Shown: in pieces, positions 1 to 6,694 of the stretch
Layout: the number at the start of each line of letters is the position of its first letter
Numbering within the stretch: the stretch's first letter is position 1
NCBI GenBank assembly: GCA_029555885.1
Contig: JAKPQT010000203.1
Coordinates: 1 to 12,411 of the forward strand
Direction of reading: 5' to 3'
Source: Chloroflexota bacterium
GTDB lineage: Bacteria > Chloroflexota > Anaerolineae > CG2-30-64-16
Length of the DNA stretch: 12,411 bases
Program-made: the position numbers and the translations under genes
Notes under the pieces: model-generated
Told to the model about the DNA's origin: nothing
The model's input: the letters and a program-made list of their open reading frames with translations, nothing else
Databases searched by the model: none

Positions 1-489
1 CACGACCAAGAGCACCTGGCTGAACAGGTTCGTCGTCAGCGTGACCACCTCGGCCAGGTCCTGCGTGTCCGACGTGATGCGGCTGACGATCTTGCCGGAG
101 GGATGCTCGTCGTAGAACGACAAGTCGTGGCGGATGGTCGCCGCGAACACATCCTCGCGAATCTTCAGCACCACATCTCCCACCACGCGAGCGGAGAACC
201 ACTGCTGGATGAAATTGAAGGTCCAGGCCGCCGCGCCCAGGATCAGCACGCCGCCGGCCACCAGCAGCATCGCGCGCGTGGACTGGTCGCGTGCGACCAT
301 GTCGATGCCGCGCGCAATCAGGATAGGGCCGCCCGTGCCCGCCAGCGAATTGGCCGCGATGGCCACGGCGACCAGCACCATGCGCTTCCAGTGCGGCTTG
401 AAGTAAGCCAGCACGCGCCGGAGCAGTTCGCGGTCGCCGTAGTTGCGGTCGTATGCCTCGGTGTCGAGGCCGTCCAGGATAAAGCCCAT
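1..489 (-). CDS. ABC exporter half-transporter, N-terminal part (cut by window edge)
   Basis: Reading leftward from the ATG at 489, an open frame of 163 codons runs off the left edge. It encodes the start of an ABC exporter transmembrane domain. Residues 1-35 are a hydrophilic lead-in; membrane segments follow at about 36-58 and 72-95, and then the cytoplasmic helix typical of the family (a DLSFYDEHPSGKIVSRITSD-like stretch near residues 125-145, matching the usual F-[DF]-x-x-x-x-G-x-[IL]-x-[SN]-R pattern). The start codon lies 6 nt beyond the TAG of the upstream exporter gene, and the Shine-Dalgarno TAGGAG (493-498 on the minus strand) overlaps that stop, so the two are probably translationally coupled. 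The nucleotide-binding domain is outside the window. It is inferred to carry the intact catalytic Glu that its partner lacks. Substrate unknown. Confidence 0.9.
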   Translation of the reverse strand, partial: MGFILDGLDTEAYDRNYGDRELLRRVLAYFKPHWKRMVLVAVAIAANSLAGTGGPILIARGIDMVARDQSTRAMLLVAGGVLILGAAAWTFNFIQQWFSARVVGDVVLKIREDVFAATIRHDLSFYDEHPSGKIVSRITSDTQDLAEVVTLTTNLFSQVLLVV

Positions 490-495
490 GTGCTC

Positions 496-2250
496 CTACC
501 CGCAGCGTGAGAAGATGCGGCAGTAATCCGGCGAGCGCTCCAGCAGTTCCTCGTGCGTGCCCTGGTCCACCAGCTCCCCGCGGCGCAGCACGAGGATGCG
601 GTCGGCCCAGCGAATCTGGCTTAGCCGGTGCGTAATCAGGAACGTCGTGCGCTGGCTGCTGATGTGGCGCATCGCGCGCTGAATCTGATCCTCGGTCGCG
701 CTGTCGATGGCGCTCGTGCTGTCATCGAGGATCAGGATGCGCGGGTCCGTCAGGAAAGCACGCGCAATCGCCAGCCGCTGTCGCTGCCCGCCGGAGAGCG
801 TGACGCCTCGCTCGCCGATCTCCGTCGCGTAGCCGTCGCGGAACTCGCTGATGAAGTCGTGCGCCTGTGCGGCTTGCGCAGCAGCCCGGATGTCGTCCTC
901 CGTTGCGGCCGGCACGCCGAACGCGATGTTCTCGCGCACGGTACGCGAGAAAAGGAAGGGGTCCTGCTCGATGGCCGAAATCTGCGAGCGCAGCGACTCC
1001 AGGCTCCAGTCGCGCACATCCACCCCATCCACCAACACCCGGCCACCGTCCGCGTCGAAGATGCGGTTGATGAGCCGGGTCAGCGTCGTCTTACCGGAGC
1101 CGGTCTGCCCGACGATAGCGATGGTCTCGCCGGGCCGCGCGACAAAGCTGATATCCCGCAGCACCGGCGCGCCGTTATAGCCGAAGCTGACATGCTCGAA
1201 GGCCACTTCGCCCCGGATGGGCTGCGCGATGCCCTGCGGATTCTCGTCCAACTCGGTCTCGGTGTTGATGGTCTCGAGGATGCGCCGCGCGCTGGCGATG
1301 CCGAGTTGCACCAGGTTGAAAGTGAAGATGGAGATGAAGGTCGGGAAGCGCAGCGTGCCGACCAGCCCCAGGAAAGTGACGGCCTGGCCGAGCGTGATGC
1401 CGCCCGCGCGCCAGAGCAGCAGCCCGTGCAGCAGCGCGCCGGCCCAGGCCAGCGTGAAAGCCAGCTGCGGCCAGTACAGCGCCTGGATTTCGCCCTGCCG
1501 CACGTACAGGTCACGCACCTTGCGCGCGTTGCCCGTGAACTTCCACCACTCGTAGTGCTCCTGTACGTTGGCCTTGACGACTTCCACGCCCGAGATGGCC
1601 TCGGTCAGCCCGGCGTTCAACTGGCCAAACTGCTCCCGGATGTTGAAGCTCACCGGCTTGAGCCGCCGGTTGTAGTCCCAGACCGTGATAGCGAGCAGCA
1701 CGAGGAAGAGGCCGGGCACGAGCAGCAGCTCGAACTTCATCCGGCCGATGAGCAGGATGGGGATGACCACGGCCATCGACGAATCGAGAATCAGCATCAG
1801 GCCCGGGCTGAACATGACGTTCAACATGCGCACGTCATTGGTCGCGCGCGCCATGATGTCGCCGATGCGCTGGCTGTTGTGGAACGACTGGCTCTTGCCA
1901 AGCAGGCTGCTGTACAGCTCGTCGCGCGCATCGCGCTCGATGCGCTGCGCGATGAACTCGACCGAGTAGTTGCGCGCCAGCCCGGTCAGCCCCTGCACCA
2001 GCGCGATGCCCAACACCGTCACCGCAATCGCCAGCAGCGCGCTCCGCGGCCAGGCGGGCGACGTGATGAGGTCGAACGCGCGGCCGATCTGGAACTGGAT
2101 CTGGCTGTAGACGTAGTTGTTGAGAATCGCGGCTGCGAGCGCGGCCAGCGGGAAGAACGGATAGCGCGCCAGATGCGACAGGATCCAGCGCACCGGGCCC
2201 TTCCGGTTGTAGCGATGCTCGTTGTCGAGCCTGAACTCTCGCTTGGACAT
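496..2250 (-). CDS. ABC exporter half-transporter with degenerate catalytic site (TM287/BmrC-like)
   Basis: A 584-residue fused membrane/ATPase protein, the normal length for a half exporter. The membrane domain covers roughly residues 25-320, and the ATPase domain about 345-584. Visible ATPase motifs: Walker A GQTGSGKTT from G381 (Lys387), signature LSGGQ at 485-489, Walker B ending D509, and the switch His541. The residue after Walker B is Asp510 (ILILDDSTSAID) where active sites have Glu. In heterodimeric exporters such as TM287/288 and BmrC/BmrD, one subunit carries this substitution and its site hydrolyses ATP poorly. The gene starts at the ATG at 2250 and is followed 6 nt later by a second exporter gene, which fits a heterodimer. 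No Shine-Dalgarno is visible; a -10 box sits 7 nt before the start. Export of drugs or lipids is typical of the family, but the substrate cannot be read from the sequence. Confidence 0.95.
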   Translation of the reverse strand: MSKREFRLDNEHRYNRKGPVRWILSHLARYPFFPLAALAAAILNNYVYSQIQFQIGRAFDLITSPAWPRSALLAIAVTVLGIALVQGLTGLARNYSVEFIAQRIERDARDELYSSLLGKSQSFHNSQRIGDIMARATNDVRMLNVMFSPGLMLILDSSMAVVIPILLIGRMKFELLLVPGLFLVLLAITVWDYNRRLKPVSFNIREQFGQLNAGLTEAISGVEVVKANVQEHYEWWKFTGNARKVRDLYVRQGEIQALYWPQLAFTLAWAGALLHGLLLWRAGGITLGQAVTFLGLVGTLRFPTFISIFTFNLVQLGIASARRILETINTETELDENPQGIAQPIRGEVAFEHVSFGYNGAPVLRDISFVARPGETIAIVGQTGSGKTTLTRLINRIFDADGGRVLVDGVDVRDWSLESLRSQISAIEQDPFLFSRTVRENIAFGVPAATEDDIRAAAQAAQAHDFISEFRDGYATEIGERGVTLSGGQRQRLAIARAFLTDPRILILDDSTSAIDSATEDQIQRAMRHISSQRTTFLITHRLSQIRWADRILVLRRGELVDQGTHEELLERSPDYCRIFSRCG

Positions 2251-2257
2251 GCGGGGG

Positions 2258-2266
2258 ATTATATCA
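2258..2266 (-). promoter_or_regulatory. Extended -10 promoter of the ABC exporter operon, probably leaderless
   Basis: The minus strand reads TGATATAAT, a perfect TGn-TATAAT extended -10. Seven bases (CCCCCGC) separate the hexamer from the ATG at 2250, so transcription would begin at or next to the start codon. No -35 match is seen 16-18 bp upstream and no Shine-Dalgarno lies before the ATG. Inferred from sequence only. Confidence 0.6.
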
Positions 2267-2272
2267 TATCAG

Positions 2273-2281
2273 TGGTATAAT
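2273..2281 (+). promoter_or_regulatory. Extended -10 promoter of the glycosyltransferase gene, probably leaderless
   Basis: The plus strand reads TGGTATAAT, again a perfect TGn-TATAAT. Six bases (CCCGCC) separate it from the ATG at 2288, leaving no room for a ribosome binding site. It stands back to back with the exporter promoter, the two TATAAT hexamers being 12 bp apart, so polymerase could hardly occupy both at once. Confidence 0.6.
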
Positions 2282-2287
2282 CCCGCC

Positions 2288-3274
2288 ATGCGCGTATCCG
2301 TCATCAGCACCGTCCTCAACGAGGGCGAATCCATCCGCCGGCTGCTCGATTCGCTGGCCGGCCAGACGCGGCCCCCCGACGAGGTCGTCATCGTGGACGG
2401 AGGCTCGCGCGACCGGACCGTCGCGATCCTCGAGGAGTACACGGACCGGCTGCCCCTCCGCGTGCTCAGCGCGCCGGGCGCGAACATCTCGGCGGGCCGC
2501 AACGTCGCCATCCGTGCCGCGAGGGGCGACGTCATCGCCAGCGTGGACGCCGGCGTGCGTATCGAACCGGACTGGCTGGCGCACCTCGTCGCGCCGTTCG
2601 ACCCGGCCGGCCCGGCGCACCAGGCGGTCGCCGGCTTCTTCCTGCCCGATGTCGCGACGCCGTTCGAGATGGCGATGGGCGCGACCGTGCTGCCCACGCT
2701 GGAAGAGATCGACCCGGCGACCTTCCTCCCGTCCAGCCGGTCGGTGGCCTTCACGAAGGCCGCGTGGGAGGCGGCGGGCGGCTACCCGGAGTGGCTCGAC
2801 TACTGCGAGGACCTCGTATTCGACTTTCGCGTGGCTGAGGTGACCGGGGGATTCGGCTGGGCGCCCGCCGCGCTCGTCCACTTCCGGCCGCGCGGGTCAC
2901 TGCGCTCGTTCTTCCGGCAGTACTACCGCTATGCGCGGGGCGATGGCAAGGCCGACCTCTGGCGCAAGCGCCACGCCATCCGCTATGGCACCTACCTCGT
3001 GGGGCTGCCCGGCCTGCTGGCGCTCGCCATCCGGTACAACCCGCTGTGGCTGCTTGCGCTGCTCGGCGGGGTCATCGCCTACTGCCGCACGCCGTATCGC
3101 CGCCTGCGTGCCTACCTGCCGCAAATGACCCCCGGCCAGCGCCTCTACGCCGCGCTGCTCGTCCCCGTCATCCGTGGCGTGGGTGATGTCGCGAAGATGC
3201 TGGGGTATCCCGTGGGCTGGCTCTGGCGGCTGAGAAACTGGTCAAGACGCGAGATCCACTGGCGCGAAGGATAA
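2288..3274 (+). CDS. Family 2 glycosyltransferase with C-terminal membrane segment
   Basis: A 328-residue GT-A fold glycosyltransferase. The N-terminus MRVSVISTVLNEGESIRRLL is the classic GT2 opening, followed by the nucleotide-binding VIVDGGSRDRT and a GRNVAIRAARGDVIASVDAG stretch, where the usual metal-binding Asp pair is represented by SVDAG. An acceptor-side motif GGYPEWLDYCEDLVFDFRV gives the ED pair expected for the catalytic base. Residues about 234-266 are strongly hydrophobic and basic residues follow, so the protein is likely anchored at the membrane, adding sugars to a lipid or cell-surface glycan. An in-frame extension back to 2222 exists, but the ATG at 2288 matches the family N-terminus and lies just after a consensus -10. 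It is divergent from the ABC exporter genes. Donor and acceptor cannot be told. Confidence 0.9.
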   Translation: MRVSVISTVLNEGESIRRLLDSLAGQTRPPDEVVIVDGGSRDRTVAILEEYTDRLPLRVLSAPGANISAGRNVAIRAARGDVIASVDAGVRIEPDWLAHLVAPFDPAGPAHQAVAGFFLPDVATPFEMAMGATVLPTLEEIDPATFLPSSRSVAFTKAAWEAAGGYPEWLDYCEDLVFDFRVAEVTGGFGWAPAALVHFRPRGSLRSFFRQYYRYARGDGKADLWRKRHAIRYGTYLVGLPGLLALAIRYNPLWLLALLGGVIAYCRTPYRRLRAYLPQMTPGQRLYAALLVPVIRGVGDVAKMLGYPVGWLWRLRNWSRREIHWREG

Positions 3275-3307
3275 CAAACCCGTTTTCTGCGAGAAAACGG
3301 GTTTGTT
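3273..3307. terminator. Bidirectional terminator hairpin between convergent genes
   Basis: A perfect 16-bp inverted repeat (3273-3288 and 3292-3307) with a GCG loop. The left arm overlaps the last two bases of the glycosyltransferase TAA (3272-3274). The right arm ends one base before the acyltransferase stop codon (3309-3311). The arms are T/A-rich at their outer ends (GGGTTTGTTT on the plus strand), giving a U-rich 3' end in both directions. Shared termination of the two convergent genes is the natural reading. Confidence 0.85.
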
Positions 3308-3308
3308 T

Positions 3309-4424
3309 CTACCGCCACCGCTCGAACCCCTCCTGCTCCACCTGCACGACCTCCGCTCCGTCCAGCGTGTAACGCCGGACGGGCCGCACTTCGAGGCGTA
3401 GCCCGGCATCCGCCGCCCAGCTCGCGAGCGCGTGCAGCTCCGCCAGCCCCAGGCGCATCGCCTCCCCCTCCTCCGGCCCGAAGCGATATGCCAGCAGGTA
3501 GGGGTTGTCGTCCTTCAGGTAGGCCAGGATCGGCTCGACCGCCCGCGCGATGGCCTGCGGGTCGCGCTCGACGTGCAGCCGCTGGAGCGGCGCGACCGCG
3601 TCCAGGTGGAGGTTCTGCCGAAAGATCTTCAGCAGCACCGGCCGGTGCAGGAACTTCGCCAGGGCCGGCCCGTGGCGGATCGCCAGGGCCTCGGGGATGG
3701 CGGCCGGAGCGCCCGCGCCGTCGCTGGCGGATGTCTCCAGGCTGAGCCGTTCGTCCGTGATGGCCGGCCCGTGCGACAGCTCCTCCGGCGGCAGCAGCGC
3801 CCTGACCGCCGCAACGACCTCCGCCGCATACCCTTCGAGATAGGCCTTACCGCCCGGTGCATCGACCCGCGCAGCAGGCAGGGGCCGGCCCACGGTCATG
3901 CCCATACGCGGCCGCTGGCCGTGCAGCATTGCGGCCAGCGCGCCATACATCCCGCTGAACCCGATGGGTAGCACCGGCGCGCCCGACTTCTGGCTCAACC
4001 ACGCCACGCCCGTCTGCCCGCGCATCGCGCCCGCCTCCCAGTGGCCGCCTTCCGGGAAGATGCCCAGGATGCCGCCCTGCCTGAGCACATTCAGCCCGGC
4101 CGTCAGCGCGGCCCGGTCATAGCTCCCCCGGCGGACGGGGATGAAGCCGTAGAAGCGCATGATGAGGTCGCTGGAGCGCTCGTGCGGCACATCCACCGAG
4201 CCGATCAGCTCGACGGGCCAGGGCGGGAGCACCACCATCAGCACCGCCTCCATGACCGCCACGTGGTTGCCGACGACAATCAGCGGACCGCGGCGCGGGA
4301 AGTTCTCGCGGCCCTTGATGTGGACGCGCGCGCCGAGCGTCAGCAGCGCGCGGCCCAGCCCGCGCGCCAGCGTCCGCCGGATGCGACGCCGGGGGTAATG
4401 GATGGCAGAAGCCAGGTCAGGCAT
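3309..4424 (-). CDS. PlsC-like 1-acyl-glycerol-3-phosphate acyltransferase family protein with extra C-terminal domain
   Basis: A 371-residue protein when started at the ATG at 4424. An in-frame GTG at 4493 would add 23 residues; neither has a clear Shine-Dalgarno, and the choice rests on the MPDLASAIHYPRRR opening that leads directly into the family domain. The N-terminal half (about residues 20-215) is a PlsC-type acyltransferase: GNHVAVMEA holds the catalytic His54, and IFPEGG at 122-127 is the phosphate/acyl-binding block (Glu125). The usual HX4D is HX4E here (His54, Glu59). These enzymes move an acyl chain onto lysophosphatidate or a related acceptor at the inner membrane. The region after about residue 240 (to 371) is a soluble domain I do not recognise. 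It is convergent with the glycosyltransferase and divergent from xpt. The exact acceptor is unknown. Confidence 0.85.
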   Translation of the reverse strand: MPDLASAIHYPRRRIRRTLARGLGRALLTLGARVHIKGRENFPRRGPLIVVGNHVAVMEAVLMVVLPPWPVELIGSVDVPHERSSDLIMRFYGFIPVRRGSYDRAALTAGLNVLRQGGILGIFPEGGHWEAGAMRGQTGVAWLSQKSGAPVLPIGFSGMYGALAAMLHGQRPRMGMTVGRPLPAARVDAPGGKAYLEGYAAEVVAAVRALLPPEELSHGPAITDERLSLETSASDGAGAPAAIPEALAIRHGPALAKFLHRPVLLKIFRQNLHLDAVAPLQRLHVERDPQAIARAVEPILAYLKDDNPYLLAYRFGPEEGEAMRLGLAELHALASWAADAGLRLEVRPVRRYTLDGAEVVQVEQEGFERWR

Positions 4425-4458
4425 CGGGCTCACTTTCGCGCTTTTTTGCGCTGGAATC

Positions 4459-4487
4459 TTGGCGTTTTGTGCATAACGTTTTAGAAT
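4459..4487 (+). promoter_or_regulatory. Sigma70-type promoter of the xpt-guaA operon
   Basis: TTGGCG (4459-4464), a 17-bp spacer and TAGAAT (4482-4487) make a good housekeeping promoter. Predicted transcription start is near 4494, giving a leader of only about 23 nt that ends in the Shine-Dalgarno GGAGG (4503-4507). That is too short for a purine riboswitch. The -35 and flank TTGGCGTTTTG recur in the rpe promoter. Confidence 0.65.
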
Positions 4488-4516
4488 CAACACAGCACTC
4501 CCGGAGGCATTATCCT

Positions 4517-5089
4517 ATGGAATTACTCAAGGACCGAATCCGTCGCGAGGCCGTCAACCTCGGTCACGGCATCCTCAAGGTGGACAGCTTCATCAACCAC
4601 CAGGTCGACCCGGCGCTCATGCTCGCGGTCGGCGGCGCATTAGCCGCACGCTTCGCCCACCTCGGCGCGAACAAGATCGTGACCGCCGAGATCAGCGGCA
4701 TCGCGCCCGCCCTGACCACCGGCCTCGCGCTTGGCATCCCGGTCGTCTATGCGCGCAAGACCAAGCCGGTGACGATGCATCCGAACACCATGCGCGAGTC
4801 CGCGCCGTCACACACCAAGGGCGTGATGACCGAATTGATGATCTCGCCGGAGTTCCTGGGCCCGCGGGATCACGTGCTCGTCATCGACGATTTCCTCGCG
4901 CGCGGGGAGACCATCCGCGCGCTGGTCAACCTCGTGCAGCGGTCGGGCGCGCAGCTGGTGGCCATCGGCGCGGTGATTGAGAAGCGCTTCGAGGGCGGCC
5001 GCGGGCTGTTGGCCGACCTGGATGTGCCCATCGAGACGCTGGCCGTCATCACCAGCATGGACAACGGCCGCATCACGCTGGAAGACTGA
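4517..5089 (+). CDS. xpt: Xanthine phosphoribosyltransferase
   Basis: A 190-residue type I phosphoribosyltransferase that joins xanthine to PRPP to give XMP. The start [15 protein letters not shown], then [28 protein letters not shown] and VVYARK, follow Bacillus subtilis Xpt (about 194 residues) closely along the whole chain. The PRPP-binding loop is [13 protein letters not shown], and the C-terminal [10 protein letters not shown] matches the family. The ATG at 4517 is chosen because GGAGG lies 9 nt upstream and the family begins here; an in-frame GTG at 4469 would fall inside the promoter. It is followed after 10 nt by guaA, which uses its product XMP, so the pair forms a short guanine-nucleotide salvage route in the cytoplasm. 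No guanine riboswitch fits in the leader, unlike in Bacillus. Confidence 0.95.
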   Translation: MELLKDRIRREAVNLGHGILKVDSFINHQVDPALMLAVGGALAARFAHLGANKIVTAEISGIAPALTTGLALGIPVVYARKTKPVTMHPNTMRESAPSHTKGVMTELMISPEFLGPRDHVLVIDDFLARGETIRALVNLVQRSGAQLVAIGAVIEKRFEGGRGLLADLDVPIETLAVITSMDNGRITLED

Positions 5090-5099
5090 CGGGCATACC

Positions 5100-6677
5100 A
5101 TGTCCCACGACACCATCGCCATCCTGGACTACGGCTCGCAGACGGCTCAACTCATCGCCCGCCGCGTGCGCGAGCTGCACGTCTACTGCGAGCTGATCCC
5201 CTGGAACCGCGCGGCCGCGCGCTGCGCCGAGCTACAACCGAAGGGCTACATCCTGTCGGGCGGGCCAAACAGCGTCTACGACGTAGGCGCGCCGCGCCTG
5301 CCGGACTGCGTGCTCGCCGCCGGCGTGCCGGTCCTCGGCATCTGCTACGGCATGCAGCTTCTCGCTCACAACCTCGGCGGCCGGGTGGACCCCGCCGCGC
5401 GCCGCGAGTACGGCCACGCGACGCTGACCGTGGTGGCTGAGACCGCGCCCCTCTTTCAGGGGTTGCCCGGCGAGCTGGCCGTCTGGATGAGCCACGGCGA
5501 CCACGTCGTGGACCTGCCGCCGACGTTCGCGCCGCTGGCCGTGACGGCTTCCTCCGTCGCCGCGATGGGCGATATCAGCCGGGGCATCTACGGCGTCCAG
5601 TTCCACCCGGAGGTGCAGCACACGGCCCAAGGCAGGGAACTGCTCGGCAACTTCGTGCTGGACATCTGCGGCTGCCGGCCCGACTGGACCCCCGCGAACT
5701 TCATCCAGGAGACCGTCGCGGCCATCCAGCGCGAAGTCGCGGACGGCAGCGTCATCTGCGGGCTGAGCGGCGGGGTGGATTCCGCAGTTGCGGCCACGTT
5801 GGTCCACCGCGCAGTGGGCGACCGGCTGACGTGCGTCTTCGTGGATCACGGGCTGCTGCGCCAGGGCGAAGCCGCGCAGGTCGTCGAGACGTTCCAGCGC
5901 CACCAGGGGATGCGGCTGCTGGCCGTCAACGCGGCGGAGGAGTTCCTGTCCGACCTCGCGGGTGTAACTGACCCGGAACTCAAGCGCAAGCGCATCGGCG
6001 CGCGCTTCGTGCGCACGTTCGAGGCCGCGAAAGAGCAGGCTGTGGCCGCGAGCGCCGGGCCTGCCGGTGGCGGCGCCCCCGCCCTCTTCCTCGCGCAGGG
6101 CACGCTCTACCCGGACGTCATCGAGTCGGCCAGCCGCACCGAGCAGGGCACTGCGCGCACCATCAAGACGCATCACAACGTCGGCGGCCTGCCCGAAGAC
6201 ATGCAATTCCGGCTCATCGAGCCGCTGCGCAGCCTGTTCAAGGACGAGGTGCGTCTGGTCGGCCAGGCGCTTGGCCTGCCCGAGGAGATCGTCTGGCGCC
6301 ATCCCTTCCCTGGTCCCGGCCTTGCCATCCGCATCGTCGGCGAGGTGACCTGGGAGCGGCTGGAGACGCTGCGCGCCGCGGATGCCATCTTCCTCGAGGA
6401 ACTGCGCGCGGCAGGGCTCTACCGCGCGATCTCGCAGGCGTTTGCCGTGCTGCTGCCGGTTCGCTCGGTCGGCGTGATGGGCGACGGCCGCACCTACGCC
6501 GACACCATCGCGCTGCGCGCCGTCACGACGGACGACTTCATGACCGCCGACTGGGCCCGGCTGCCGTATGAGCTGCTCGCCCGCATCAGCAACCGGATCG
6601 TCAACGAAGTGTCCGGCGTCAACCGGGTCGTCTACGATGTGAGCTCCAAGCCGCCTGCAACCATCGAGTGGGAGTGA
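5100..6677 (+). CDS. guaA: GMP synthase (glutamine-hydrolysing)
   Basis: A 525-residue enzyme, the same length as Escherichia coli GuaA, that converts XMP, ATP and glutamine to GMP. The N-terminal class I glutamine amidotransferase has the nucleophile Cys82 (GICYGMQLL) with His169 and Glu171 (QFHPEV). The ATP pyrophosphatase P-loop is SGGVDS at 223-228. The C-terminal XMP-binding dimerisation domain includes [16 protein letters not shown] and [12 protein letters not shown] and ends in KPPATIEWE, the canonical terminus. The ATG at 5100 is taken because [26 protein letters not shown] is the family start; no strong Shine-Dalgarno is seen in the 10-nt gap, suggesting coupling to xpt. A short Ala/Gly/Pro-rich stretch near residues 312-324, just before [14 protein letters not shown], looks like a surface-loop insertion. 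All catalytic motifs are intact. Confidence 0.98.
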   Translation: MSHDTIAILDYGSQTAQLIARRVRELHVYCELIPWNRAAARCAELQPKGYILSGGPNSVYDVGAPRLPDCVLAAGVPVLGICYGMQLLAHNLGGRVDPAARREYGHATLTVVAETAPLFQGLPGELAVWMSHGDHVVDLPPTFAPLAVTASSVAAMGDISRGIYGVQFHPEVQHTAQGRELLGNFVLDICGCRPDWTPANFIQETVAAIQREVADGSVICGLSGGVDSAVAATLVHRAVGDRLTCVFVDHGLLRQGEAAQVVETFQRHQGMRLLAVNAAEEFLSDLAGVTDPELKRKRIGARFVRTFEAAKEQAVAASAGPAGGGAPALFLAQGTLYPDVIESASRTEQGTARTIKTHHNVGGLPEDMQFRLIEPLRSLFKDEVRLVGQALGLPEEIVWRHPFPGPGLAIRIVGEVTWERLETLRAADAIFLEELRAAGLYRAISQAFAVLLPVRSVGVMGDGRTYADTIALRAVTTDDFMTADWARLPYELLARISNRIVNEVSGVNRVVYDVSSKPPATIEWE

Positions 6678-6694
6678 CCGGCGGCGGGCTGACC

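Noticed and set aside
628..2280. A 550-codon plus-strand open frame opposite the ABC exporter gene
   Set aside because: It lies wholly antisense to a gene with every ABC motif intact; its Arg/Asp/His/Ala-rich product has no recognisable domain. Long antisense frames are expected in GC-rich DNA.
4488..4516. Guanine riboswitch upstream of xpt, as in Bacillus
   Set aside because: The predicted leader is only about 23 nt and lacks the three-way junction sequences; the promoter and Shine-Dalgarno fill the space.
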